Positions 38,990-50,879 of a stretch of DNA of 64,000 nucleotides are shown in pieces. The DNA comes from Lottia gigantea (taxonomy: Eukaryota; Mollusca; Gastropoda; Lottiidae): NCBI RefSeq assembly GCF_000327385.1, contig NW_008710370.1, forward strand, positions 4,466,061-4,530,060. Reading direction: 5' to 3'. The position numbers and the translations under genes are program-made. Every line of letters starts with the position of its first letter. Positions within the stretch are counted from its first letter, which is position 1. Below the pieces are notes generated by a model. That model ran no database searches, was not told the origin of the DNA, and saw only the letters and a program-made list of their open reading frames with translations.

Positions 38990-39403
38990 AAGGCTAAAAA
39001 AATCGGTTGCCCTTGAAAAGCCTGAGAGGGAAAAAAGTAGGTAGTGTGGCAGAGAAGTCAGACGATGCCAGTCAAGGAACCTGCTCTATGATTCCAGAAC
39101 ATATGCAAGCTGTAGACACGGAACCACATGACCAAGAAAACCCAGAACCAAGCACCAAACATCCATCTAAAACGTCCCAGTCAGTAAGTTCTGGAAATCC
39201 CGGTGTGGCCTCAACTTTCGTGTATGATTTCCTGTCGATGGCAGGATGAAAATGCACTAAAGACAGAATTACTCAAAACCCAAATTGATGCCGCTCGAGT
39301 AGAACACTTAAAATGGAGATTCCAAAAAAAAAGTCACAACTTGCAGATTTACTTATCCAAAAAGGGTCAAGAAAACATAGTTGATAGTAATCAGACATCA
39401 TAA
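38990..39403 (+). pseudogene. Second-ORF remnant of a PIF/Harbinger transposon (DNA-binding partner, C-terminal part)
   Basis: A frame rich in Ser, Pro and charged residues (about 39007-39249) runs into a second frame, 39203-39403. That frame has a helical, charged C-terminus: ALKTELLKTQIDAARVEHLK then RFQKKSHNLQIYL. Harbinger elements usually encode such a Myb/SANT-type partner beside the transposase, and a transposase relic lies directly adjacent on the opposite strand (39440-40060). The N-terminal DNA-binding fold is not seen. The change of frame and the missing part indicate decay. Assignment rests mainly on the neighbour. Confidence 0.45.
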
Positions 39404-39439
39404 ATCTATCAATTATAATTGTCCGAAAAGTATAACTAT

Positions 39440-40060
39440 CAGTTATTTTTCTCACTGATTTCCCTGTTGGGTCATACCTGGATATTCAGTTGAGTCTGGT
39501 TGATTAGGATGGGGCACAGAATATGTTGTCAATTTCCATTCTCTAAATTATGAAGAATGGCAGTGATATCAATCACGGCCATTGCTGTTTCCAAATTAGT
39601 TCGGATTGTTTTAGAGAGACATGGAAATCTGCTCTTTAAAACAATCCTAAATAGTATTTCTTATGGTTGCATGAGAAATGTTATATTTCCGTTCTGAATT
39701 GCTCCCAGGATTTCTTCCAATATTAGGGAAATGTCACTGTTGTCAAATATTCTGGTGTAGTATGTAGCCCCAGACCATTTTGCTTAGATATCACGTATTG
39801 TCAGGTTGTTGTCGTCAATTAATTGAATATTTAAAGAATGCCATCTTTTGCAAATTCTGAAAAGTTAAGCATGTTGCCCTTTAGGACATTGTATTGGGAT
39901 TTGGGTACAATCTATTATTCCTGCAAAATTAACCAAATTGTTGAATCCGCGTTAAATTTCGGTTATTTCATTCTCAGTTGGGAATGCTAGGGCTTTGGAT
40001 TATGGTTTGCTTGTGTACATGCTATATTTCTTACTGTTCTGCTGATGGATGTCCTACATT
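39440..40060 (-). pseudogene. HARBI1-like (PIF/Harbinger) transposase remnant
   Basis: On the minus strand, broken frames retain typical Harbinger transposase pieces. The best is near 39570-39640, reading RFPCLSKTIRTNLETAMAV followed by IDITAILHNLENGN. This matches the family's C-terminal '..RFP.L...I......a..vI..cavLHN' pattern. Upstream pieces around 39760-39800 read GLGLHTTPEYLTTVTFP. Several stops and frame changes separate the pieces. Together with the charged protein on the other strand, this represents a two-gene Harbinger element that is long inactive. Confidence 0.6.
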
Positions 40061-40239
40061 AAATTTGAATGACCCAGGTGCATACCAGTGTAGAGTTATC
40101 AAAAGTTGTAAAACGGGTGGAATATGAATAAGTTGATCGCAGCGATGGTGATTATTAAACTTTATCATATCCATAATTTCCACTACACCATAGCCTTTAA
40201 ATATAGAATAAAACTTTTTGTATTATTATTGTCAGAGAT

Positions 40240-40440
40240 GAGAAGTAGTGATAAATTACTCGCTTGGGGGTTGATTTTTTTAGTCTTCAGGACCCCAGGC
40301 CTGATCCTTTAATCTGTTCATAATCTGACGTATATCTTCAATCCTTTAAGTATAATAATTGATGATAAAATTACTGATCCGGTGACACGATGCTGATAAG
40401 GCTTCTCTTTGAGTAAGGAAAATGTTTTCTACTAATTTAA
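40240..40440 (+). repeat. Repeat shared, inverted, with 62720-62915
   Basis: The segment from 'gcttgggggttgattttttt' through CAGGCCTGATCCTTTAATCT, 'gacgtatatcttcaatc' and 'ctgataaggcttctcttt' is present in reverse complement at 62720-62915 with high similarity. It lies just right of the Harbinger relic and may be its terminal region. The two copies sit outside the two inverted fucosyltransferase genes. Confidence 0.75.
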
Positions 40441-41001
40441 AATAAAGGGAAATTAAAAGAGAATTATAAAAGACGCGATTCTTTCAGTAGGCAATATATT
40501 ACACACCCATTTTTATGATCTGGTCTGAATTAAAATTAGACCAATCTTTCGTTCCGTTCTAATTAGCTTTTATTTTTAATATAGCCACTTCAGGTAAGGT
40601 CTAAAGACTTAAACGTTCGTCAAAAATAACCTTTTGCTTTCACCAATCAAATTCCTTCATTCTCTCACAAAATGCAAAGGGCAGAAATAAGGATTGGGTC
40701 AAAAGAATATTTGGTTAAATACTATTTTCATAATTATAATAGCAACATAGTAGGTTGTGTGCGTTCTTGTTCAAAATCGTAGTAAGATGGAATTTGGGCA
40801 TAATAGATGGATGATAGTCCAATGCATATTATCTTTTCCACCATTATCTACAGTTGCACGTAATAAGATTATTAGGGTATAACAACCCATGATTATTATT
40901 CTAGCTTTAGGCCAACACAAATGATACGATAATTTTCTTAAAAGTTGGAGTTATTAAGTGTTAATTGTGGCTCAAACTAGTCGGAATATTTTGACTTAAA
41001 C

Positions 41002-43086
41002 ATGGTTGGTCGCAAGCACACTAAAATTGAACAAGGTAATTTTTGATATATATATATTTTTGAGTTGGGAGTGTTTCTTTAAAAATTCCACAATTTACTG
41101 TCAGAATTATATGAAAACACTTTTCATAGGAAATAAATACATGTAGGCCTACCCGTATTTTGTTAGCGCAATACTTATAAGGAAAGTGACATTAAAGAAA
41201 TAATAGTCATTCAACATCAATACCCATATTTCGAAAGATGAGCAAAAAACAGAGTTTTAGTTTTTAAGTATGTTAGAAGATAAAAACAGCGATAAAATTA
41301 GTATGATGATTTCTGATAATTATTTTTTTCTATTTAATCTGGGATCTTGGTTACGGAGTTTCATATATCTATGTATTTGAGGACCGCTGTTCGATACAGG
41401 AATAGGTGTACCATCGTTAAGGTACTGACTCGAAAATATTTTCCAGCCGTTTGGGTGGGGTCTATAAACTGTTGCCTCCTGTGCAAGCTAAATATCTTTG
41501 GACAATTTGAAACGTGCTTGTAAATATCTCTCCCCATGAAAACTGCGTTGTCCGCCTCCATTATTTCAATGAGGTTCAAAAAGTAAACGTCGTGTATTCC
41601 ATTTCTGGCTAGTCGTAAATAGATTAAAGGGACAGTTTCTCCATTTTTTGACTAATCGTTCCTTAGTCTCAGAAACGGAAATTTTTACGCTAAGCCAATC
41701 AGTAATAGTGTTCACAACTCACCATCGAAATTTGAGCTCACAAATCCATGGGCGTCCAGAATTATCCGCAATTGCATGTTAAAAAGACGACTCGTCTTGA
41801 GACACTGTTGTATATAGAAAAGGCATTGATAGTAATAAGAAATTCCTTATTTAAGATGTTTTTGAAGGAATTATGCGATTTCCGTACATTTCTAGTATTT
41901 CTGAAGATTATCTACATAATATACAAGGCTCAAAATGGCAAATTTGTCTCTTTAATAAGTACTATTATACTATACGATACTAAAATATTTTATTATATTT
42001 TCAGTGTTTGGTATATTGCTTCTTCTCTATCTGTTTTCAATTGGTATTATTCTGATGGAAAATGCCTCAGTATATTCTAATAAGGAAGTTAACAAGTCTT
42101 ATGATGATTTGCGACAAAACAACATTGATCAACACAAGACTTCTCGTTCACCGGACAGAGAAATTCACATAGATCAAGACATAGTCAAAAAAAGTACTTC
42201 GAACAGAACAGTTTCTATGCAAAAAGACAATTCAACACATTATATTTGCACGGGTTTTGGAGGTGGACGCTTTAGCAATGCGTTATATATGTTTGCCTCT
42301 GCCTATGGTATATCTCGAAGCAAGGGGATGAAACTTTCCATTCCAGAAGGAACTGACGAGTTGGAATCAGTATTTCACGTAAAGGGAACATTTTATAAGA
42401 AGAGGAAAGCGTGTGATCATGTGAAAACTGTACGAGCTTCCGGTTGCTGTAAATTTGACAGAAAGATCATGGATATGCCGAATAATAAATCATTTAGAGT
42501 TTCTAATTATCTTCAAAGTTATAAATATTTTGAGAAATATCAGGATGAAGTTAGGAGTATTCTAACCTTTCGTGATGAAATTGTTAAAACTGCGACCTTG
42601 AAGCTAGAAAATTTGCTTTCAGAAAAATACGGTGGTGAAATAAAACGCAAATCGTTCAATCGGACTTTGGTGGGTGTGCACATCAGGCGTGGCGACTACC
42701 TGGGGAAAAATAAACAGAAATTCGGTTATAAGGTAGCCACAAGAGAGTATATACATAGCGCTATGGACTATATGCGTAATAAGTATTCCAATATAACTTT
42801 CATTGTGTGTTCAATGGATCTAAGATGGACCATAGACGTGGTTAGTGATATGATAGACGTAATTATAGCGCCTGTTGGTTCAGGTATAATAGACATGGCA
42901 TTATTATCCATTATGGACCATACAATTATAACAGTTGGAACTTACGGATTTTGGTCAGCTTGGCTCAATAAAAACAACGGAACAGTAATTTATTACAAAG
43001 ACTTTATGGTACCAAACAGTTCCTATGCAAGTGAATTCGCCAATCCAAATACAGACACATATTATCCTTACTGGATAGGCATGTAA
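41002..43086 (+). CDS. Alpha-1,2-fucosyltransferase-like protein A (GT11), 371 aa, two exons (41002..41035, 42005..43086)
   Basis: GT11 enzymes transfer fucose from GDP-fucose in alpha-1,2 linkage, usually to galactose, in the Golgi. Exon 1 encodes MVGRKHTKIEQ and ends in CAAG|GTAATT; the intron ends TTTTCAG, and the phase-1 junction makes Val12. A TAG lies in frame shortly before the ATG, supporting this start. Residues 13-29 form a type II signal anchor (FGILLLLYLFSIGIILM), followed by a stem and then the catalytic domain: GGGRFSNALYMF (98-109), the GDP-fucose-binding HIRRGDY (237-243), and DMALLSIMDHTIITVGTYGF (309-328). It ends YYPYWIGM, as the family does. Several N-glycosylation sequons are present. 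Compared with copy B the GRLGN motif is changed to GRFSN. A MITE sits in the intron. AATAAA overlaps the region directly after the stop. Family assignment is firm; acceptor specificity is unknown. Confidence 0.9.
41624..41955. repeat. TTAA-flanked MITE, family 2, copy 2, in the fucosyltransferase A intron
   Basis: Element 41628-41951 lies between TTAA at 41624-41627 and 41952-41955. It is the reverse-orientation relative of 4142-4425; its left end reads AGGGACAGTTTCTCCATTTT. It lies wholly inside the intron between the two coding exons and ends about 50 bp before the acceptor. It is absent from the intron of copy B. Confidence 0.85.
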
Positions 43087-43184
43087 AATAAATATGTATT
43101 TTACGGCAAACACTTATTAGTAGTGTGGTGTAAGCAGGGTATGCTTTTCTCATAGACACCTGATACCACTTTGTATTATGATAT

Positions 43185-46100
43185 ACTTCCTTATATGAAT
43201 AGTTCTTATGCTGTTTCCAATGTTTTGCCAAAATGTTGTTTTGCATTGAGTTAGTACTTACGTTGTTATCATTTTATCAATTTAGTAGGAGAAATGAGAA
43301 ACGAATGCACGTGTTATAGGTTACATGCGACGATTAGATTCTTTTATTCTCCACTGTATCGATAATCCACAAAGGACCGGAAACTACACCTTGACTCCTT
43401 TACATATGCCTTTGTTTCAAACCACAAAAATCCGCTTCAGTTGTTTGAGTTTTTCAGTTGAGGGGAAATAACTTCTACTGGTTAGATAAAATGCGATTCC
43501 ATATTTTTGCCATTGTATTACTATTTTCAATACGTATAGATCCAGAGACCAAATTATGAAATGGTAACTGAGAGCATAGTTTCAAGTAACGCATTTAAAA
43601 AAAAGTCTTAATAGCCTTGAAATAGACTCTAATACTTGTATTTGCCTTGTGTTGGATCAGAGTATATTTTCTATCTTATATATTTGATGATCCTGATTTT
43701 CATCAAAGCAACTGATATCACTTATTGGTAGGAACATTCTGTGACATTTAAGGTGGCTTAGATGACATTTCCAATAGAATGTCGTGTTATTACAAATAAT
43801 TCCGAAAAATATCGTAATTTTCATATATTTGATCTAGGAGAAGGGAGTGTTTGATTCTCACAAATGTACAGTCCTCGGATGGAACAAGAAGAAAATGGAA
43901 TAATCGGTCTGGAACTGTTGGGTATTTTTCTTCTAAAATGGATAAAATAATAACTCGCCCTCATGCGACAGTTTAGATTGTGACATACTGAAAGGCTTGA
44001 GTTTGCTATGAACAATGTTTTCATTTGTGTTCTGGTTTTAATACGCCCACATGCAAATGTACACATTGCCGTCGGTCCGTCCGCCTTTCTTGTAGGCACG
44101 ATACAGCTGGGAGTGGGTATGCTATCTTTTGATATGCGACAAGAATCATTTGTTTATAGACATGGGGGAATTTCTCTGCAGACTCTCATAGCATTTCAGT
44201 AGTGTCGTCGTTAAATATTCCAGACTGGTAGCAAAATATGTTGGTTGTTGTATTTAGAATAGTTGAAACAAAGTAATTGCATCCAAACATTTTTGTTCAC
44301 TTTGCTGGTTAATTTGCTTGCTATTTTGGTACATATTTTTGTACATATCTTTTATTACTTTTGCAAGAATTTGACACCATTAGAAACATCGTATACCGTT
44401 GCTACAGTAACTAGGATTCCCAAGGTGCTTAAGCAAAATCTCTCACGACAATCAGGTTTGGAGGATGGCGGCAATATTGTTTTGTTTTGACTTAATTCTA
44501 AATAATTTTGTTGATCATAGCAGCATTTCTTTGATAACAGTTTAGTATTTTTCAGCTTATTACCTGGTTCTATAACAGCGCTATCGTCTCTCTGATATTA
44601 GATTTCGCAAGAGTGATCGAATTTGCTGTTCACACTTTTAAATATTTCAGTATTTTTTTGAGCATTGCGGTTCAAATCATTTATTTTTGTGCCTTTGGCA
44701 TCATCACTTAGGATTTCATCTTTAACATTTGTGGATGACTTCGATTTGAGCTAAGGTTTAACTTGGTCGCAACCGAACAGTATTATTTTCTAGAAATGAG
44801 ACTCCTGTGACGTACATTTTGACCCAGTTAAAAGCTCGGGTCTGACCCCTTTCTATTATGAAATTAGAACACGAGTTAACATGATCATGCCTATTGTTTG
44901 ATTAATTGATGTCTCTAACGAATGAATCAAGTACTCTTGAGTGCTTAGATTGTGTGAAGATGTAGAAAAGCTTAGGGATCAAATTTACTGAAATCAGATT
45001 GAAAAAGCCAAAAATAGATTACTTGTTCACTAAATGACTAAAATAGAGATTGATAATCTAGCCACATTTTCATATAAAAAATTAATAACCAAACCGTGTT
45101 TAAAAGACATATTTCTAAATTAGAAATAATGTAATTAAATACACTGTGTATTTAGAAATTAAAAAAAACATTGTCTTTTTGCCTATTTTGAAACATAACC
45201 ATTGAAATTTTAAAAAAAATTCGGGTTGGTATTTGGCTGTTTTTGTAATGTTCGGCTGCGAAAAGGCACACATAGTTACCTCATTTATGGAAATTGTTAT
45301 TTTATGATGGAATTGAGACCTGATGATCTTTATTAAGTAACCGCTCGGTAATTGGAATCCCCTAATTAGCGAGTTAATTATTTCTGAGACAAAATGGTAT
45401 TTTTCACAATCAATATAGATATATATAAATAAATGAAAATAAGGCAACCAAACTTTAAAGGGTACGAGTGAATTGATTTGATTTGCTGAAATGTTACTGG
45501 CAAGACAGCAGGGCCAATTTTGACCTATGAATATGTAATATTTCTCACTTGTATTACCGCGGTCTTGAGAAATATAACGAATGGGGCGTGTTTTGGACAC
45601 TATTTAGTGTGTTATAAGAATATTAATTTTATATATTTTGTAATAGAGGTAAATTAATTAATATAATGCTATATAATACTAGGTGAAGAATTGTCTAAGT
45701 TATGGGTGATTAATTAGTGAAAGGAAATTAACTGTCATCTCATCAGGCCTCGTTGTAATTATTAAAATATATTTAGAAAATATTAATATATATTTTAAAA
45801 TAATAATTTTTAACTAATATACAAACAATGTTAACATGTTGAGTTGAACGACATTTAGAAATGAGTACATACAAATACAAGACATTATTATGGATTAATA
45901 TTTTATTAAAGAAGTGTGCTTATTCCATAACATTGTCTTCTGTTTGTGATAAATAAATTTGAATATCTTGTTCAATGCTTGCGGCTATATGTACGACCCA
46001 TTTAACTAAAAATAATAAACCAGAAGCCGACGCCGGATTTTTTACCGTTGGAAATGAAAAACATTCTTATGTGTTCAATTAGAAGTTTTCTCAGAATAGG

Positions 46101-46940
46101 CTGTATTTTGACTTTTGCATGTTATGCTTAAACAATTCCCGTCGGTTGTCATAAAACGCTGTTATACGGGATTCTTTATGGCAAGCTTTAATTAACAGGA
46201 GGACTTTGAAGTTTTGATGTCAACCACGCGAACTAGAATAAACTCATTATAGAGATCAAGTAGCCTATGTTAGGTGCATCTGAGAATCTGTGAACGATTA
46301 CGAACGAAACATAAAAGATTAGGACATCACTATCGCAAGTTTCATTCCGCTTTGAATTCTCTTTGTGATAGTCTGGTCATGTTAATGCCGGAATAACGGA
46401 AATAGTCTTATTATGTCAATGGATAAAATTCAGACATCAATGATAGAAATATCCTCAATTTCAACCAAGACCACTCTAGAGTTTGTGAACTCGAACAAGC
46501 CGGGGCGATTTACATGGGCGTAAAGAAGCAAAATATAGTAACCCTATTAAATAATCTATGTAATGTGCAAGCTCATCAAATAAATATCAAAGTAAATGAT
46601 AATAAACTTTAATATTAGAATTGAAATAACAAAAATAAAGGCAAAAATAAGCATGAAAACCTTTAACACAAAACGAAAAAAAAAAGTTAGAATAGATTAG
46701 TACAGGAAACTTATACATAATGAACAACTAGTCTATATTTCAATTCTACTGGACAATTAGATCTACAAATAGTCAAATAATCGTGTCCTAAATTCCTATA
46801 TCGCCGACCGTATATGTAATAAAGCTTGAAATGAACGACGGACGTCTGTCTGCTAAACCTTTCGCGTTTTCGGTAGCATAATAATGAAGAACAATATTAT
46901 GGAAATCTAACTGATCGAGGAATATATGTATTGAATCTGT
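43185..46940. other. No gene supported; fragments of pearl-like repeat
   Basis: About 44020-44110 contains 'aatacgcccacatg', 'cgtcggtccgtccgcc' and 'tgtaggcacgatac', matching the far end of the pearl-like repeats. A 161-codon open frame on the minus strand at 45115-45600 is AT-driven, without domains or a signal, and I do not call it. 44120-44490 and 44880-46780 show nothing I can support. Confidence 0.45.
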
Positions 46941-46949
46941 CCTGTGAGT

Positions 46950-47770
46950 GAGTAAAGATAGATTACCAGGCAAGGTAACATACGCCCAATACCAGCTGTC
47001 AGAAATGATAACAAAGTCTCTAGTGATTAAATATGTGAAACCAATCCTCCGATTGTTACTAATTTCAATCTTTACTAAGGTTTCATTCCAAGTTTCATCA
47101 AGCCAAATTAGACGCATTGAATTAATTCAAGGGTCATAACTCCAAAACCAATCATCCAATTAATACCATATTTTAACTTGAGATCTAATCAATATATACA
47201 TGCTAACCAAAATTCATTGAGATCAGATAAAAACCGCACCCTGTTTCAAGCAAAATTTGAAGCGTTTTTACTAAGTCAAGGGCAAAAACTCCAAAACCAT
47301 TCATCCGATTATGACCAATATCGAACTTGACAGAAATCTAATCAATATATACATAAATCTGAAACCTTCCATCCGAATAGTACCAATTTAGAACTGGACT
47401 GAGGTCTTATCAATATCTACAATCATACTAAGTTTCATCAAGATCAAATAAAAAGTTTAGCCTTTATCATGCATGCAAGCCAAATTTAACGTTTTTACTA
47501 AATCAAGGGCAATAACTCTGAAACCTTTCAACCGATTATTACCAATTTCGAACTTGACAGAGATCTCAACAATATATACATACATACTAAGTTTCATCAA
47601 GATCAAATAAAAAGTTTAGCCTTTATCATGCATACAAGCCAAATTTAACGCGTTTTTACTAAGTCAAGGGCAATAACACTGAAACCATTCATCCGATTAT
47701 TACCAATTTCGAACTTGACTGAGATCTCATCAATATATACATGCAGATTTAGATCAAGATCAGATACGTT
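46950..47770 (+). repeat. Pearl-like element with about 161-bp tandem units
   Basis: The head at 46962-46995 (TTACCAGGCAAGGTAACATA then CGCCCAATACCAGCTG) is followed by four or five units of about 161 bp. A unit contains 'actaagtcaagggcaataac', 'accattcatccgattattac', 'caatttcgaacttgac', 'agatct.atcaatatatacat' and 'aagtttcatcaagatcaaat'. Two unit starts, at 47498 and 47659, are 161 bp apart. Short head plus tandem core units is the layout described for bivalve 'pearl' elements, probably non-autonomous Helitron relatives. No coding content; it ends just downstream of the somatomedin-B gene's stop. Confidence 0.8.
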
Positions 47771-47786
47771 AGCCGCAATTCTAGAT

Positions 47787-50700
47787 CTATATATTTATTA
47801 ACAAAATTTGTGCGAATTGGGCCACCAAAATACTTGTCAAAGATATTAAGTATATTGAAATTGGTGTATAATTGGTAACAGAAGACGTCGGATCAATATC
47901 ATTTTCAGCCTGTCTAGTAAAAGAGCGCTGGTATCTCAGATTCGTTCTTATCGTTACCTCCACGTCCTCCGTGTTTTTACACCAATAATGGCAGCCAACT
48001 GAATATCTTTTTGTAGAAATACTTCCATTACGATTGAAAGCCAAATTAGAATCTAAATACTCATAATATCGAGTGGATGATACAAACGCAAATTGACTAT
48101 TGCATAAATAGTAAGCCATTCTATTGAGTATAATTATACCTGTTATATGATCATCCACAAAGGATATATTATACAGCGTTACATTTGTACTATAGTATTT
48201 GGTTACGTTATGCATACGTTCAAAATGGGCAGCTAACTGAACTAGTTTGGAGGAAATAAGCTCTACTTCTTGTGTCATCTCACTGGATGAATTAGAAGGA
48301 ACAGTGAAATTAATTCGGAAAATGTACAGAATACAGCCAAAATGGTTTGGTAGTAACTGACAGGTATTATTGATTACTTGAATCGTACCAACACATTGTC
48401 TTACTGAACATTCCTTTAAATTTTCATTGTCATCAAGAGAACAAGACATATTTTGCACCAGACTCATTGGAGAATCAATAAGGACAAATGTTTCTCTATT
48501 TTTCTTCCAATTGAAAATCATGGACAAACTGAAAGATTGTTCATATGTGCCATAATATAAATCCTTTCTTTTTGCCGGAAAGCAATTGTCAGTCGGTTCC
48601 AATATACCATTACATTGAAGGCAAAATGTGTTTTTGTATATTAACTTTTCGTGTCTAATAGGCGATTGGAGACTTTCTCTACACGAGCGTTTTTCTTCCT
48701 GTGTAGCATTAGGTGAGCAAGACGATACCATGCTGGGATAACAAATGATTTCCTTTGAATTTGGAGGGGGGATAATTTTTACAGAATTAAGAAATAATTC
48801 CAAAATGCTCGTCATACTGTTAAACCTTTTTCTACGACTATAAGATCCAATCATTGTGGGCCAATAAACGATATCATCTTCGTCTTCGCCATTACATAAC
48901 ATACAATATCGGTTTTTATAATGTATCCCTGTCATTTTTGACATCACTTTGGACACAATTACCGACGATCTGGATTCTTCTTCACATAATTCTATCGTCT
49001 TGAGGGATATATTGGTTAGAGAACAACTTGTAATAATCTAAATATAATATAAATATTGAAAGATAGCTTGCCAGGCATGGTAATATACGCCCACTGGCAG
49101 CTTTGATTTTAAATAAAAATATTTGGAAGTACAGTAACAATTACTAGTAGAGTGTTTACAGGCTAAATCTTGAACGCGTTTACAAGAACTAAATATTTTT
49201 CTGATTTTCGATAGGGTTCATCCTTGGGGGATTACTAACACTTATACCAAGTTTCATTTAAATCCGTCAAGAATTGTACCTTCTGGAGTATTGACGAACT
49301 AAACATTGAACGCGTTTTCAAGAACAAGGGCAATAACTCATACTGAATATTTTTCTGATTTTCGATAGGGGTCATCTTTGTTGATAGCAAATATTTACAC
49401 TAAGTTTCGTCAAAATCTGTCAATAATTGAACCTTCTAGAGTGTTGACGAGCATTTCAAGAGCAAGGGCAATAACTCATACTAAATATTTTTCGATTTTT
49501 CAATAGGGTTCATCGTTGGATGATTACAAACAATCATACCAAGTTTCGTCAAAATCAGTCAAGAATTGTGCCTTCTAGAGTGTTTACGAGCAATTGTAAA
49601 CGAACGGACCGACAAGGGTGACAATATACGCCCAATTTCATGTGGGCGTATAACAAATTTCAATGTTTAATAGTTGTAGAGCGATAAAGAAATATTAAAA
49701 CAGAACCTGAAACATGTTGTTACTTAGAATATCACGCTGGGGTTCCTTATATTTTTATTTATGAAAATGAAAATGATAAAACTTTTATAAATAGAAAGTA
49801 GAGGGGTTCTAATAACTTTGAAAAATACCAGTTTGTCTCACATGTCCATAAGTAATTCATAATTAGCAAAATTAGCAGAATTCCAATGAGTGACCGATCA
49901 AGAAAGGTCAAGTCTTTTGTGTTTATGCAGACTGTACATACAGACATTTTTGATAGGTAAGAACTCTTAATTACATGCAATAAGAACATAGTGATATTAT
50001 TAAGAATACGTGATATTTCATGAGAAACACCAATAAATCAAATAGTTTGCTTCAATTGACCCAAAAAACAAGGAAACCCATCTTAAAGATAACTCTGGGA
50101 ACATGTTTCAGGCACTGTTTAAAATGTTTTTATTTTTAAAACTTGAAATATATCAATCGTGAGACCGGAAAGATAGTGCACCACGAAAAATACAGTATAA
50201 TTATATCTTTACACGTGAATATGTAGTTTTGAGTATTCGAATGATCAAATATAAGCATGTGCAAATGATAATGAAATCAAAAACACATAAGCATAAATAG
50301 CATAATTTAAATGTGAAACTAAGTATTAATTTTGAAAAAAAGACTATTTGATGGTAATTCGATGATAAACAATATGAACAGTTTTTTTTTTAGACATTTT
50401 TTGAAGATGTTTATATGTACCTATGTATCAATCTAGTGATGATTTGCTAGAATACAAGCAGAGAATATAAGATAGTAGTTACCTGTTGAGGGACGTTATA
50501 TCCTGATATATTACTGTCACATTCTACCGTCACGTTCATCAAATTCTCATGATCTTGTTTGGCTTTCTCTGATTCTTCTTTACAATCTGATTCATAATCA
50601 TAACAACATCGTCCATAAACCTGGCAATATTTATCACATGAGCACCATAAAGCAAAGAACTGACCACAAACGCCGGAACAGCTTTGGGGTTTATATTCCA

Positions 50701-50842
50701 AACAGGTGTTCTCAACATGAATTGAACCATTTATATTGTCCTGTGTAGAATTCAAAGAATTGGTTGTTGGACTAGTAGTTGCTTGAGATGCTGAAGTTGT
50801 TGAGACAATCAGAAATCCAACGATTATAAACATAAAGTTCAT
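47787..50842 (-). CDS. Secreted or GPI-anchored somatomedin-B / Cys-rich ectodomain protein, 536 aa, two exons (50842..50483, 49037..47787)
   Basis: Exon 1 opens with a signal peptide (MNFMFIIVGFLIVSTTSA), a Ser/Thr/Asn-rich linker and one somatomedin B domain with all eight cysteines in family spacing (55, 59, 67, 69, 73, 79, 80, 87; SGVCGQFF, CSCDKYC, GRCCYDYESDC). It ends at a donor, CAACAG|GTAACT. Exon 2 starts after TATATTTAG with IITSCSLTNISLKT; both borders are phase 0. Exon 2 holds a Cys-rich module with paired motifs, YKNRYCMLCNG and YKNTFCLQCNG, and many N-glycosylation sites. It finishes with a hydrophobic tail (ISIYLISLTSILVAQFAQIL) ending in LINI. Similar SMB plus Cys-rich ectodomains in molluscs often precede a seven-helix region; here translation stops first. 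The tail could be a GPI signal or a single membrane anchor. Role unknown, presumably binding or adhesion at the cell surface. Confidence 0.8.
49062..49652 (+). repeat. Pearl-like element inside the intron of the somatomedin-B gene
   Basis: The head GCTTGCCAGGCATGGTAATA then CGCCCACTGGCAGCTTTG is followed by three degenerate units of about 125-160 bp containing 'aacaagggcaataactcata', 'ctgattttcgataggg' and 'aagtttcgtcaaaatc..tcaa'. The far end carries a hairpin, TATACGCCCA (49625-49634) with TGGGCGTATA (49643-49652), after CGGACCGACAAGG. A reverse-orientation relative lies at 54755-55145. Confidence 0.8.
49685..50090 (+). repeat. Dispersed repeat shared with 36126-36640 and 26744-26790
   Basis: Its left part ('atattaaaacagaa', 'acatgttgttact', 'atcacgctgg') matches 26744 onward, and the remainder matches 36126-36640, suggesting one repeat of which each site keeps a different portion. 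It lies in the intron of the somatomedin-B gene. Confidence 0.5.
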
Positions 50843-50879
50843 CTTTGTCTCTATTTCTTCTGGTCTATTTCTCTGTAGA

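Larger units (their letters stand above)
40830..43180 (+). repeat. Inverted segmental duplication, left arm (carries fucosyltransferase A)
   Basis: Homology with 59425-61260 in reverse covers about 150-200 bp of upstream sequence, both exons and a short stretch of 3' flank. Upstream matches include 'cagttgcacgta', CCATGATTAT and 'ctagctttaggccaa'; the 3' flank matches through 'atagacacctgataccact'. The match is interrupted here by the MITE in the intron and by small gaps elsewhere. Confidence 0.85.

Noticed and set aside
41748-42080. 110-codon open frame before fucosyltransferase A
   Set aside because: It starts within the intronic MITE and runs into exon 2 in another frame; the conserved first exon at 41002-41035 gives a better model.
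45115-45600. 161-codon open frame on the minus strand
   Set aside because: AT-driven composition, no domain, no signal or anchor and no splice context; such a length is possible by chance in AT-rich DNA of this size.
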